Below are positions 49,701 through 60,800 of a stretch of DNA of 64,000 nucleotides, piece by piece. Within the stretch, counting starts at the first letter, position 1. Each line of letters begins with the position of its first letter. The translations under genes were made by a program, and so were the position numbers. The DNA is from Meloidogyne chitwoodi (Eukaryota; Nematoda; Chromadorea; Rhabditida; Meloidogynidae), in assembly GCA_015183035.1 (NCBI GenBank), contig JACZZP010000006.1, positions 372,001 to 436,000 of the forward strand, read 5' to 3'. The notes beneath the pieces were generated by a model. It did no database searches. It worked only from the letters and a program-made list of their open reading frames with translations, and had not been told where the DNA came from.

Positions 49701-51660
49701 ACAACTTTAGAGTTGAATATAACAACTTAAATTCAGCAACCAGAAATGTTTTTGGAAGAGCTGTTGAATTGGTCAAGTCTAGATATTTCTGGAATTCAAA
49801 AACAGAGATGATGAGTGAAAGTAATAATAATCCAATGAGTGGAAAGGTATGGTAGTATACAAAATTAAACAAAAATAACAATAAAACACATAATTCTGAT
49901 TCTAATTTACAAAAACACAAATTCTGATTTTGTGAGCTGTACTGATTTAAAAAATACTAAATTCTGGTTTTGTATAACTAAAAAATTCTGATTTTTAATT
50001 TGCAAAAAACACAAAATTTTTTTAAAAACATAATTTTGACTTATATTTAAAAGAAAATACAAAATTCTGATTCAGTTTTTTCTTCACAATTTCAGGTTTA
50101 TTGTACATTATCTATCGACTCAATAACACAAAAACATGCAAACATTACTCTGATAATGCCAGAACAAAAAGTTTACTTCCAACAAATTGAAATGCCTTTT
50201 AAACTTCGCCCTTTTTCTCAACAACGTTGGAATGCACAAAACATAGAGTCTTTAGACCAAATTTATTCTCGACAAGAAATTAAAAACAGAGCGGAATGTT
50301 CTTTTGATGGAATGACTATGCGAACATTTGGTAGATTTTTAATTAAATCAGAAAATTAAGTAAAATACAAATTCTGATTTTATAAAAAAGAAAATACAAA
50401 TTCTGATTTTATAAAAACAATAAATTCTGAATTTTCTCATACAGACGGAAACAAATACCGCGTTCCACTCTCCACAAATTGTTATTCTGTTTTGTCTAAA
50501 GATTGTGGGTCAGCTATGCCACAATTTGTTGTTCTAATGAAGTCTAACGGGGAAAGAAGCAATGACAATAAAAAAGTAAAAAAAAAAAGATTAAATAAAT
50601 AAATTTTTTTAAATAATATTTAGACACTCAAAATTATTACAAATGAAATGACTATTGAGTGTCAACACGAAAATACCCATAACGGCCAAAATCGTTGTAA
50701 AATAAATGGAAGACATATCAACGATAACGAAGAAAATAATTTTGTAGAATACAATAATGCTCAAAAGGGTGATTTGACTGTTCATTTGGATAAAATATCT
50801 GTTCGTTTTAATGGATACAAGGCTTGGATAAAACTGTCAGGTGCTTACCGTAATACTCAGTGTGGTCTTTGTGGGCACTATGATGATGCTATAAATGATG
50901 AAAATGAGTTGTTAATGGCCAATAATGAATTTAGTAAATATTATTTTTTTTATTAATTTTTAAAAATATTTTTTAGCTTCTAATCTTGCCCAATTCCATC
51001 GTTCTTATTCACTTTCGAGCAGTTCATACAGCGATGACCAAATGTGCAATGAACAAGAACTTGACAATTTTTATGAAGAAAATAAAAATAAATTTGGATA
51101 TTTTGATGATCAAATGAAAGAAGAAATGAATGAAAATAATAAAGAAATGAAAGAAAATTTTAATGAATGGGAAAATGAGAATTTTGACGGAACTTTTGAT
51201 GGTGAAAATAGTGAAGAAGAGGGTTATTTCTCTGATAATAATCAAGGCAAAAGAATGAAATCAGGACAAATATTAGGTAATATTTAATTATTTAAAGAAT
51301 AATTCAAAGCATTTTAAGCTTAAAAAAATTAAAAAAAAATAATTATATTTTCCAGCACCCATTAAAATGACCAAAATGATGGAAATGGAACATCAAATAT
51401 GTTTCTCAAAACAACCAATTGCTCAGTGTCCAAAAGGAAGTTATCCTTATGCAAAAAATGAAGAAAAAGAAGAAGAAAATAATAAAAATATTTTTGAAAC
51501 AAAAAATATTCCTTTTATATGCCTTGAACGTTCTGATTTTGAAACTAGACAACTTTTAATTGAATACAAACAAAATAATTATCAAATTAATATGGACAAT
51601 TATAAGCAACACAGTTTTATTGAAAAAGTGCATGAACCTAAAGAATGTAGAAAAGTTTAA
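43737..51660 (+). CDS. vit: Vitellogenin (yolk lipoprotein precursor, 1,935 aa)
   Basis: Secreted yolk protein made in the intestine and taken up by oocytes. Sixteen exons close in phase: 43737-44177, 44383-44949, 45133-45435, 45583-45900, 46260-46532, 46689-47101, 47170-47487, 47722-48298, 48344-48674, 48769-48992, 49085-49846, 50096-50330, 50445-50575, 50624-50933, 50977-51276 and 51356-51660. The signal peptide is LLIKFIFLLSFLSFSLEF. The lipovitellin N-terminal domain follows (KEYIYSYNAQVENGM, WSKNIKRGVLNMLQMNL, then helical ALGNAGL and TVRSVGL repeats). A C-terminal von Willebrand D domain starts at MRTFDGNKYRVPLS and has the CGLCG motif (NTQCGLCGHYDD, exon 14). It is longer than usual (~1,600-1,700) because of Gln/Glu-rich insertions, for example in exons 2, 3 and 11, and an acidic exon 15. 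No polyserine phosvitin-like region of note. Introns 3 and 7 hold MITEs. Confidence 0.95.
45469..45556. mobile_element. TTATAAGAACACC-family MITE in vit intron 3
   Basis: Starts TTAACTCTCGTTATAAGAAC and ends with an inverted, diverged TGTCCTTATAATTGGAGTAAA. About 90 bp, between exons 3 and 4. Confidence 0.65.
47525..47617. mobile_element. TTATAAGAACACC-family MITE in vit intron 7
   Basis: Left end GTTGACTTTCATTATAAGAA; right end CCGTATAATGAGAGTCAATC, its inverted copy. About 93 bp. The interior repeats ATATAAG(G)A. Confidence 0.75.
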
Positions 51661-51814
51661 AGAAAAAAAATTGAGAAATTTTTGAAATAAAAAAATATTA
51701 TATTCTATTTTTTACTGAAAATTGTAGAAATTTTTTTTTAATTAAAATAAATATATATTTAGTTTTGTAAATTAATTTTATTTTTAAACAAATTATACTT
51801 ATGTATACCCATAA

Positions 51815-52440
51815 TTGATAAAACAAATCAGAAGCGCTCTTGAAGGTTCCGTCACTAACCCAAACCTCACACGTTCCTATGCAATATCTGATTTCGAAGC
51901 AAAGATAACATTATCATCAGGTCCAGTGTCTGCCATAATGAAATTTTCTTGCAAGTCTGTTTTGGTCTTCTTCAATGTTCTGGAATGCAAATTTCCGAAA
52001 TGGTGTGTTGCACTGGAACATGTTGTCCATTAGCATAACGTTTACTGCCTACAGTTTTTTCAAGATTTTTCAATTTTGGGAGTTCAATCTAGGATTATTA
52101 AAGTTATAATATAATTAGCTTCTAAGTAACCTTAGCCCTGTCACTGATTCCAGCCAAATTCGTATTCACAAGAGCTCTTGGAGAAAGTGATGATGTGAAA
52201 GCATCCCTTGTAATTCTATTTTTAATTCTTGCCAATTCGATACGAGTAGAGGATGGGCCATGATTGTGTTGTTTGATAACTGTCACTTCATTATTTGCAT
52301 CAGTTACAGCAGATCCACAGCATTTGCAACTTCTCCAATACTCACATCTCCAATAGCGCTTATTTTCTACGCCGTTTTATACTTTGTATAAATAAATCTT
52401 TCAAAAACTAAATTTCACAGCCTTTTCTAGAATTGTCAAA
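51815..52440 (-). pseudogene. Decayed FLYWCH zinc-finger/MULE-type gene fragment
   Basis: Read on the minus strand. An FLYWCH finger is clear around 52375-52255 (ENKRYWRCEYWRSCKCCGSA, then HNHGPSS), followed by a spacer (RIKNRITRDAFTSSLSPRAL). An intact-looking ~50-bp intron with GTTACT...CCTAG borders (about 52130-52082) precedes IELPKLKNLEKTVGSKRYAN. After GNGQHVPVQHTISE-like sequence, a stop and frame changes appear, then FASKSDIA in another frame, a motif near the start of MULE-family transposase regions. The N-terminal side of the finger (FERFIYTKYKTA) is also out of frame. So this is a broken copy of a FLYWCH-bearing element or gene, here described only. Confidence 0.75.
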
Positions 52441-52806
52441 CGATGCCATTTAAATACTTAAATTAAAATAATAAAAAAGATTAGAGAAAGAAAATATTAA
52501 AAAAGTAAACAAAAAAGTGAAGAAAGAAAGGTATTCTCTTCATAAGGTGAATTGGTAATAAGGTGAAGAGTTTGTGTCTATTCCGTGTTTTTATAGACAA
52601 ATGATTTGTGCGAGTGAAAATGGGGGTTTTTATAGTAAGGTTGCAAGTTGAAAATAAACTTCAAATTAAAATAAGGTTTAAGCTTGAACTTAAAACTTGA
52701 CTTAAGTTTTAACTTAAAACTCGGATACTATATAAACCATGTATTTTGATGTCCTTAAACTCACTACATTTCAACACTACAACAGACTGCTTACTGCACT
52801 CCAAAT

Positions 52807-53001
52807 ATGGACGCTGACGAACTTTTCTGCCTCAATGACGCTGACGAATCCTGCTGTCACGGTGATGCCAGACGAAAAAGGAAGAATCGTGCTGAGGAAC
52901 CTGAGCATCTTAGAAATCTTAGATTAAATAGTGATAGGTACGAAAATAATCCGTCCGGATTAGATCGGCTACGAGCACTTGTAAATTTTATATGCCAGTA
53001 A
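52807..53001 (+). CDS. Possible small protein (64 aa), unsupported
   Basis: Single open frame that starts MDADELFCLNDADESC, then a basic stretch (ARRKRKNRAEEPEHLRNLR) and ends ALVNFICQ. A TATA-like ACTATATAAACC lies at 52728-52739, about 70 bp upstream. Composition is more protein-like than random AT-rich ORFs, but it abuts repeats and could be a fragment. No family recognised. Confidence 0.3.
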   Translation: MDADELFCLNDADESCCHGDARRKRKNRAEEPEHLRNLRLNSDRYENNPSGLDRLRALVNFICQ

Positions 53002-53090
53002 ATTAAAAAACGGTTTGGCAAAAAATTTTCCTCTTTTTTTAGCCAATTTTTCTCTCCATCTTTGGGCATTGAAAAAACACATGACTGCCA

Positions 53091-53274
53091 TGGGTTTCAC
53101 AATGCCTAAAGAGGAGAGAAAATTTTCCCAATGTGGAGAGGAAAATTTTTGCCAGCCCGATTTGTTACCTTAATCGAAGTGCTTTCGTCAGGTGTTTCAC
53201 AATGCCTAAAGAGGAGAGAAAATTGCCCAATGTGGAGAGGAAAATTTTTGCCAGCCCGATTTGTTACCTTAATC
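53091..53274. repeat. ~100-bp tandem repeat (AATGCCTAAAGAGGAGAG)
   Basis: Two units with TTTCACAATGCCTAAAGAGG starts 100 bp apart (53095 and 53195) share GAAAATT, CCCAATGTGGAGAGGAAAA and TTTTTGCCAGCCCGATTTG. The sequence resumes at 54119-54260 with CCTTAATCGAAGTGCTTG and a third, partly duplicated unit. Confidence 0.85.
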
Positions 53275-54118
53275 CAGGGTTCCTTCCCATTCGTACTTTA
53301 AATGAAAGTACAATACTTTAAAATAGACTCGTACTTTCGAACTTGAAAATGTACTTTAATCAAAGTACGTACTTTTAACCATGCTTGGAAGGTCATACCA
53401 AAATCATACTCATACCTCATACTCATACCTCGGTATGAAGTATGAGTATGATGTATGAGGGAAAAAATTGACTATGTATGAGTATGAGTATGATAAAATT
53501 AGCCGGTATGAAGTATGAGTATGAACAAAATCGAAAATTCCAAGCACTGCTTTTAACTCGATATTTTTAATAAAAATTTAAATTTTTGCGAAATTATTAA
53601 AAAATTAGATTGGCAAAATATAAATATTTCTTTTTATCTCTGCTATTTAACATAATTTCATACATAAAAATATGTGGACATGCCTTTTTGTCCAGTTTAA
53701 TTTCTTTTTTTGAAATTTAAATTTTGAAAACAAAAATTAAACTTTAAAATTTTCTTCTGTGCAATAAAATGGTGAATTTTTGGCAACTAGAGGGCAATAA
53801 ATTTTAAAAAATTTTGCCTGCAGCGCTAAAAAAGGTGAATTTTTCGAACTAGAGTTCAATTACTTCAAAAAGTTTCGCCTGCAGCGCTGAAAAGGCCCTA
53901 AAATTTTAAAATTTATCCATCCCGAAAATCCAACTCTTACCTGGATATACCGATCTCTAAAAATTTCGAAACCGTTAACCTGGAAAAAATATAGATTTAA
54001 GCAAAAATAAAAATTTTTTAAATAAAATATGGAGCGTACTTTAATTTGGAAAATTTTGTACCCTATGTACTTATAAATAAACTTTTTTGTACTTTTATTT
54101 TGATTTTTGTCGGTGGGA
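53275..54118. mobile_element. 843-bp insertion splitting the tandem repeat
   Basis: The second tandem unit is interrupted after ACCTTAATC (53266-53274) and resumes with the same ACCTTAATC (54118-54126) followed by the expected GAAGTGCTT. This duplicated junction is what a target-site duplication of 8-9 bp would leave. The insert starts CAGGGTTCC, is rich in AAAGTAC/GTACTTT motifs near both ends, and contains a second, nested MITE. I do not see good terminal inverted repeats, so the class is uncertain. Confidence 0.65.
53380..53549. mobile_element. hAT-like MITE, 170 bp, nested
   Basis: Ends CATGCTTGGAA and TTCCAAGCACTG (inverted, with a 1-bp indel), flanked by a perfect 8-bp duplication CTTTTAAC (53372-53379 and 53550-53557). 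The interior is made of CATACTCATACC and GGTATGAAGTATGAGTATGA repeats, that is, subterminal repeats in opposite orientation. It sits inside the 843-bp insertion, so it is the younger event. Confidence 0.88.
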
Positions 54119-54126
54119 CCTTAATC

Positions 54127-54847
54127 GAAGTGCTTGTCGTCAGATGTTTCATAATGCCTAAAGAGGAGAGAAAATTGCCCAATGTGGAGAGGAAAATTTG
54201 CCAGTGTAGAGAGGAAAATTGCCCAATGTGGCGAGAAAAATTTTTGCCAACCCGATAATAAAAAAAGGGGCGGGTAAATGGCCGCCGAGAGGGGAAATTT
54301 GTGAAATCTCCCTCCGCCTTAATCTAAGGCTTTTAAAATGAAAGAATTTATGAAAATTCTTCATATTATATGTTGTACCATTTTTTAAATTTTTTATTAA
54401 AAATTTTTACTCAATTTTTTTCATTTAATAAATTTTTAAAATATATAATATTATTTAACATATAGAGTTCCCAAAAGATCAACTTACTCTAAACATCAAC
54501 ACTCTAAATATCAACTCCTTTAGGTTGTCATACGGTAGCCTTCGCTAGCAAAACTTAAAACAAGCTAACTTATAAAAATAATCTTAAAACATTTTCAAGG
54601 AAAACCAACTAACTTTCAATAATCAAGTACATTTACCAGAATTTCCTAACCTTTCATCGCTATTCAGTAAATTTCCCCCAACAATTATGTCCTATTGTTC
54701 CATAACATTTCTGTGTATACAATCGCCAATTATCCAATAAACATTTTCAGTTATTTTAAACACTTTTTTGAGTTATTAAAAGATTCAATTTTATATAAAA
54801 GTTGTTTTTTCTCTCTAATATCTTTTACATTTTTTAATATTTTTTAG
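54127..54847. other. Repeat remnant and 5' flank of the pioneer gene
   Basis: 54127-54330 is the third repeat unit plus a small GC-rich stretch (GGGGCGGGTAAATGGCCGCC). From 54480 the DNA is less repetitive and may contain the promoter of the next gene; no TATA box stands out. Confidence 0.5.
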
Positions 54848-57800
54848 ATGAATCGAAAAAAATCGTTTTTAAAATTTTTGATATTTCTTTATTCGTTTAT
54901 TTCTCTAATCAAAACTGTCGAAAATGGAAGAGTAAATTCAAGAAATTCATCATTTGGGAAAATTGGTAGTTCAAGAAATTCATCATTTGGGAAAATTGGT
55001 AGTTCAAGAAATTCATCAGTTGGGAAAACTTTGTCTTCATTGGGCGGTCATAGGTTCAACTATGATGGAACAGATGATGATGAAGCAGATAAAATTAGCA
55101 AATTGATTAAAGAAAATAAATATTTTTTGCCTAGTCAAATTACTTCTAAAGTTTACTGTAAAGAAGAAGACTTTGTTCCATTAAATGATGAAAAAGAGAG
55201 TAACGGATGTACATTTATAACATCAAAGGACAAAACTGTCGCAAAAATATTAGAATATGTTTATGAAAAAATTGATAAAATTGACGGTTTAAGAGAAACA
55301 CTAGAAAATATACCATTTAAAAATGATAATTGTATTATTGGATTTCCTTTACCAAAAGATATTTTTGATAAAGCATTTCTTTTTGATACTGCTTTGACTT
55401 ATGAAGAAGATGTTCTAGAAGAGTTTGAAAATGATAAAAAGAAAATGGAACATGTCAGAAAAGGGAACAAATCAGCAGAAGAAAAAAATGTGGAGGAAGA
55501 GGATGAGGAAACGGAAAATAAGGATGAAATTCAGATAAGTACACATGTATTGCTTCAAGCAATTTATAATGGAAAGAAAGAATTTGAAGATAAAGCATAT
55601 CTGAATTTTGAAAGAATTCCTGATATGGAGTTTGAGTACGAGATTAAAAAACGTCGCAAAAGCAAAAAAATTTCTGAACAACTCTTGGATTGGGTAATAA
55701 AAAAATTTAAAGAAACTATAGATAATGCAGCGGGTAAATTGAAAGAAAAAGAAAATACTAAAAGTGTTTGCGAAGGATTCAAGGATTTTGCTTTTGAAAT
55801 TTGTTCTTTCCGAAATAAAAAAGGCAAAACTGATGAAAAATTAAAATATAGAGTACCGGTCAGATTTTTATTAAATTATTGACTCTACAGTAGGACATGT
55901 GTCCCTTAAGTATATGCCAGGGATCCTGCCGACCCGATTCCTGAAAATCGGGAACTGAAAAATTTCGGGAATTGAGGCAGAATCCCTGGTATATGCATCC
56001 AAATAATAATATAAGAGTCCCATTAAAATAAAAATTAGGTAAGACTACATTTTTTATTCGAGTCTAGGAATTTCATAATGCGAACCTTCTAAATTTTTAT
56101 TTGGCAAAGCCGTGGTACTTTTATTTTTATTAAACACATACACTACTTTATCAAAATCATCTCAAGCTCCTCTTCGTTTATTAGAGCCCTTTCTCTCTAT
56201 TAAACCTCCTCTCTATTATACAGACTCAAATATTGTTTTTGGGACGCATTTAAGTTGAAGGGATGCGTGTCCTAAGATAGAGCCAAATTATTTTGATTTT
56301 CTTTAAAAAATAAAAATATATTAAAATTTATGATATCAAAATAACAACAATAATTTATAAAATAAAAAAATTTTTTTTAATTTTTATTTTTAGTTATTGA
56401 GTAAAAATGCTCGCTCAGAAATAGGAAATATAAAACAAATAGCAAAAAATCCAAAACAAAATAACGAAAAAAAATCAAAAGCAAACATGGAAGACATTTT
56501 TATGAAATTAGAAAATGAATTTATGGATATTTTAAGCGAAGTCGAAAGTGAAAAAGAAAGAAAAGCTAAGATAAATAATTTAATAGGAGAAATAAAGAAA
56601 TTTGTATTAAATAATAACGAAGATGAAAATAGTATTGTAAAAAAAGATGAAGAGAAATATAAAGAATTAACTGAAAATAAAATACATCCATTTAAATTTC
56701 TTCAAGTAAAAAAATGTCTACCCCTGAACATCTGATTTGCAATTCGGTCAAATTGCAATTCGGTCAAAGCCCTTTAATTTGTTGATTCCGCACAAACTTG
56801 GATCTATTGGGAGTGTTTTATTACTTGACCGAATTGGAAATTTGATCATTTGATTAATTTGATGTTCAGGGTTGACCCAAAAAAAATATATTTTTTAATT
56901 AAATTAAAAATATTTTTAGGATATAAATTTTGAAGTAGGTTTTAAACCTAATAATAAAAGATTTGAAAATTTAAATGTTGAATATTACCAAGAAATGTTA
57001 GAATTTCTCAAACATACTGAAAAATTTAAAATTATTGAAGATGATGAAGATAAAGATACAGAAATAAATGAAGAGAATAAAAAATATAAATGGAAAAAGA
57101 AACTTAATGAAAATGTTTTGAGATTTATGCATAAAGAAATGAAAATAATTGATAAAAAAATTAATAAAAATGAAGGAAAAAATAAACAACATAAAAAAGA
57201 AGGAAAAAAGGAAGAAGAACAAAATGATAATAAATTAGATGAAGAAAATATAAATGATTTATTAAATGAAGAATTTAAATGGATAGATTTTGGATTTACC
57301 AATAAACTAAAAGAATGGGTTATGAAACACTCTAAATGGGGGAAGAAAAGTGTTGCAAATTATAGAAATATTAATTTGGATGCATTTATTAAATTTAAAG
57401 AAGAATTAATTAATTTTGATGAAAAAAATCAATGTTCTCAATTAATTGAGCCAATATTAGCTGTTTTAAAATATAAAAATAAAGATGATCATGTCCATAT
57501 GGAATTTCGTGGAAGGTTTTAATTATTTTATCTAATATTATTTTATTTAATATTATTTTATCTAATATTATTTTATTTAATAATAATTATTTTATTTAAT
57601 AATAATTATTTTATTTAATAATAATTATTTTATTGGGGTCGCTTTTAAGTGCAGCCGCGGTAATTACCTAGAGGAGCTTACTCCCCCCTATGGTTTTTCA
57701 ATTTTCGGGGACCTGTATCTCGGTTCAAAAATTTTTCCTAGAAATAAAACTTATGTAATCGTACTCAGCTCTACAAAAGGAATCGAATGATATGTATTAC

Positions 57801-60800
57801 ATGTTTCTATCTCGGATCCCATATACTAAAGAAAAGCCATTTTATTTAATAATAATTATTTTATTTAATTAAAGGATGGGTGCACAAATACTGAATTCTG
57901 TTTATAATTCCAAACAATTAGTTAAAGAATTTCTTTATGGACTGGCATTAAGCATAGTTGGTGCTGGTGGAGTTGCAGGAGGCCTTGATATTGGTCTTTG
58001 GCCATTAATAATTAAAAAGGCTGCCAAAGTTAATTTATTTACTGAAATAGTAGCTGAAGTTGCCCTTTTCTCATTTACACCTCAATTTGCGGAAACGATT
58101 GATTCAATTTTTATTAAACGTCTTTTAGAAAAACTTAAAGGAAACAATTTTTTTGAATGGAGCGAATTATTTGGAGATTTTTGCGATGCACTAGTTGCGG
58201 GAGGAATTGCAGCTATCGGTTCTATACCTAACAATATAACAGATTTAGATATTGTTGCTGAAAAGTTGGGGAAATATTCAATATTTGTAGCTCTTCCAGC
58301 AAATTTGGTTAAAAATATTTTATTTTAAAATATCGATAATTAGTAATTTTAATTAAAAAATTAATTTTTATTTTTTTAATATTTTACCTTTATTTATTAT
58401 ACTATGGTAAAGTACGCTTGGTCAATTCAGAATAACCCGCATAACTTTTTTCATTTTAAACCTTTTCAAATAATTTTTATGTCATTCGAAAGAGCTCGAA
58501 AAGTAAGTATTTTCACTAATTAGACTGATCAAATCGGTTGATCTAACAAAAAGTTACGTCCAAAAATCACGATTTTCTACTTTTATCGCGCTGTAACTTT
58601 TTGTTAAGTGATTTGATTGGATCAGTCCAATTAGTTAAATTAATCCGCTTATTGAGATCTTTCGTTTAACGAAAAAACTGTTCAGATCGGTTAAGAAATA
58701 AAAAAGTTATGGCCAAAAATAACAGGCTATTCTGAATTGGCCGATTATGAAACGTCCCCTACCCAGTATACTATACATAATTAATTTTTATATATTTTAA
58801 CTAATTTATTTAATATTATAATTATTTTAGATAGCTACATTTACCTCTGGTGCAATGGTACCTTTAGAAGTAAATAAATGGCGTAATTTATTATATGCTT
58901 CTCTCTACAAATTATATGAAGAAGACTTTTTGAAAAAACCAAATGAAGCTGAAATTGTTTTGGAATATCGTAAAAAAAATAAAAATAAATTATTAAACAA
59001 AATGACATTTAAAAAGTTGATTGAAAATAAAATAACTCCAACTATTTCAACTGAAGAAAGAGATTTAGCATTTCAAGAACATATAAAAGACAAAATAGAT
59101 GCAACAATGGATATTGAAAAAATGTCAGCAATGACTATGAATTCAATGGGTCTTGGTGTTCTTATAAGTGAAATTGTTTTAATTGTTCTTCATTATACAT
59201 TACCTGAAATACATTTTCGTAAAAAATCTATGAGGGATTTAATTAAAAAGATTTGTTTAATTGTTGTAAATACTCCAACTGAAGTTATTTCTATGACTCT
59301 TGCTTTTATTACTGCAAATCGTATTGGTTCGGAAAAAATTGAAAAATGGTGGAGTACAGATGATATAAAAAATAGACAAATTGTAAGAAAATAATTTTAA
59401 ATATAATTTAATTAATAAAAAAAAATATCTGAAAATTATTTTTTATTAAAAATAAAAAAAGGTACTTTCAGTGCCAAAAATTGACTGCCATTTTTTCTTT
59501 TTTACAACAATATTTCTTGTTATTATTTCTGGCAAGTAAGTCAATCAAGTAAAAACTCGTACTTTATTTTCTATCCATTAAAATGACAGTTGATCTATAA
59601 GTAATATGTTCAAAGGAGATATAAATTTGGAGAGGTTTTGGTAATCGCCTCAAATGAGCTTGGTCCCCTCTATGCTTTTTTAATGAATAAATAAAGTTTG
59701 AGTTCTTTTACTTGATTGACTTACTTGCCAAAAGCAATAAAAATAAAAATTTTGTTGTAAAAAAGGAAAAAGGGCATTCATTTTTGGCACTGAAATGGAG
59801 GTGGGGCAGAACTGAAAAGTTTCAAAATAAAATTTATTCTTTTTAGACACGCCTTATTATTGACAGTACAATAAAACAAATGGATGATCCAGATGAATTA
59901 TTACAAGAAATTACTGAAAAAGAAATACATGATATATACCACCCTAAATTGGGTTTTTTGTATTATTTTGGCAAATATATTACTAAAATGATGTATCATA
60001 TTTTAACTAAAAAAATTATTAAAGAAATAACTGGAGAAACTCTTTCTAGTTCAAAAATTAAAAAACTAATAAAAGAAAGAAATAAATCAAGTCAATATTT
60101 TAAAGGTTATTTATTTAAAAATTATTATTATTTTTTTTAATTTAAAATTTTCTTTCAAATATATTATAATAGAATATTTAATTTAGTAGACAGGATAACT
60201 TTAACACTTAGAGTTCATTCCCGATGGACGGGGAGAGCTTTTAAGAGGAACGGGGACAAGAAATGTTAAAGAGGACGACTCAGGGTTGGGGAGAGATATA
60301 AATTAACGGGGACAACACATAGGGAGACCCTTTTTTGATTTTTGAGTCAAAAGCCCTCAGGGGGAGCAAAATTTAAAATTTTTTAATAAAATAATTATAA
60401 TATTTACAGAAGATAACGAAAAAGAGGATTTAACATTTAAAATTGCTCATTTGTCTAATCCATTGGATGAAATACTAAAAATGCCTGGATTTAAAGATTA
60501 TAAATTTGATAAATTTATAAATGAAATTGGTAAATTTATAATTATTTTTTTATAATTTAAAAAAATAAAATTTAATTTTTTAGCCCCCTTTCATGAAAAT
60601 CATAAAATGACATTAACTGAAAGTCATCATTTTATAACTTTATTAAATGAATGGGAAAATAATTCAAACAAAGAAATGCTAAAATTAAAAGATTCAGAAA
60701 TAGAAAGTGAATATAACAGTGAAAATGAACTATTTTCTTTACACTTTGAAGGAATAAAAGAAAAATATGAGCCAATCAATAAAAATATTTTTGACATTTT

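Noticed and set aside
52739..53321. Several short plus-strand frames around the ~100-bp repeat
   Set aside because: They read repeat units; only the 64-codon frame at 52807 was kept, at low confidence.
57650..57680. A 15-base match (GCAGCCGCGGTAATT) to the universally conserved small-subunit rRNA 530-loop region
   Set aside because: The match stops at both sides, and the surrounding block resembles another dispersed repeat at about 59640, so it is chance within a repeat rather than an rRNA fragment.
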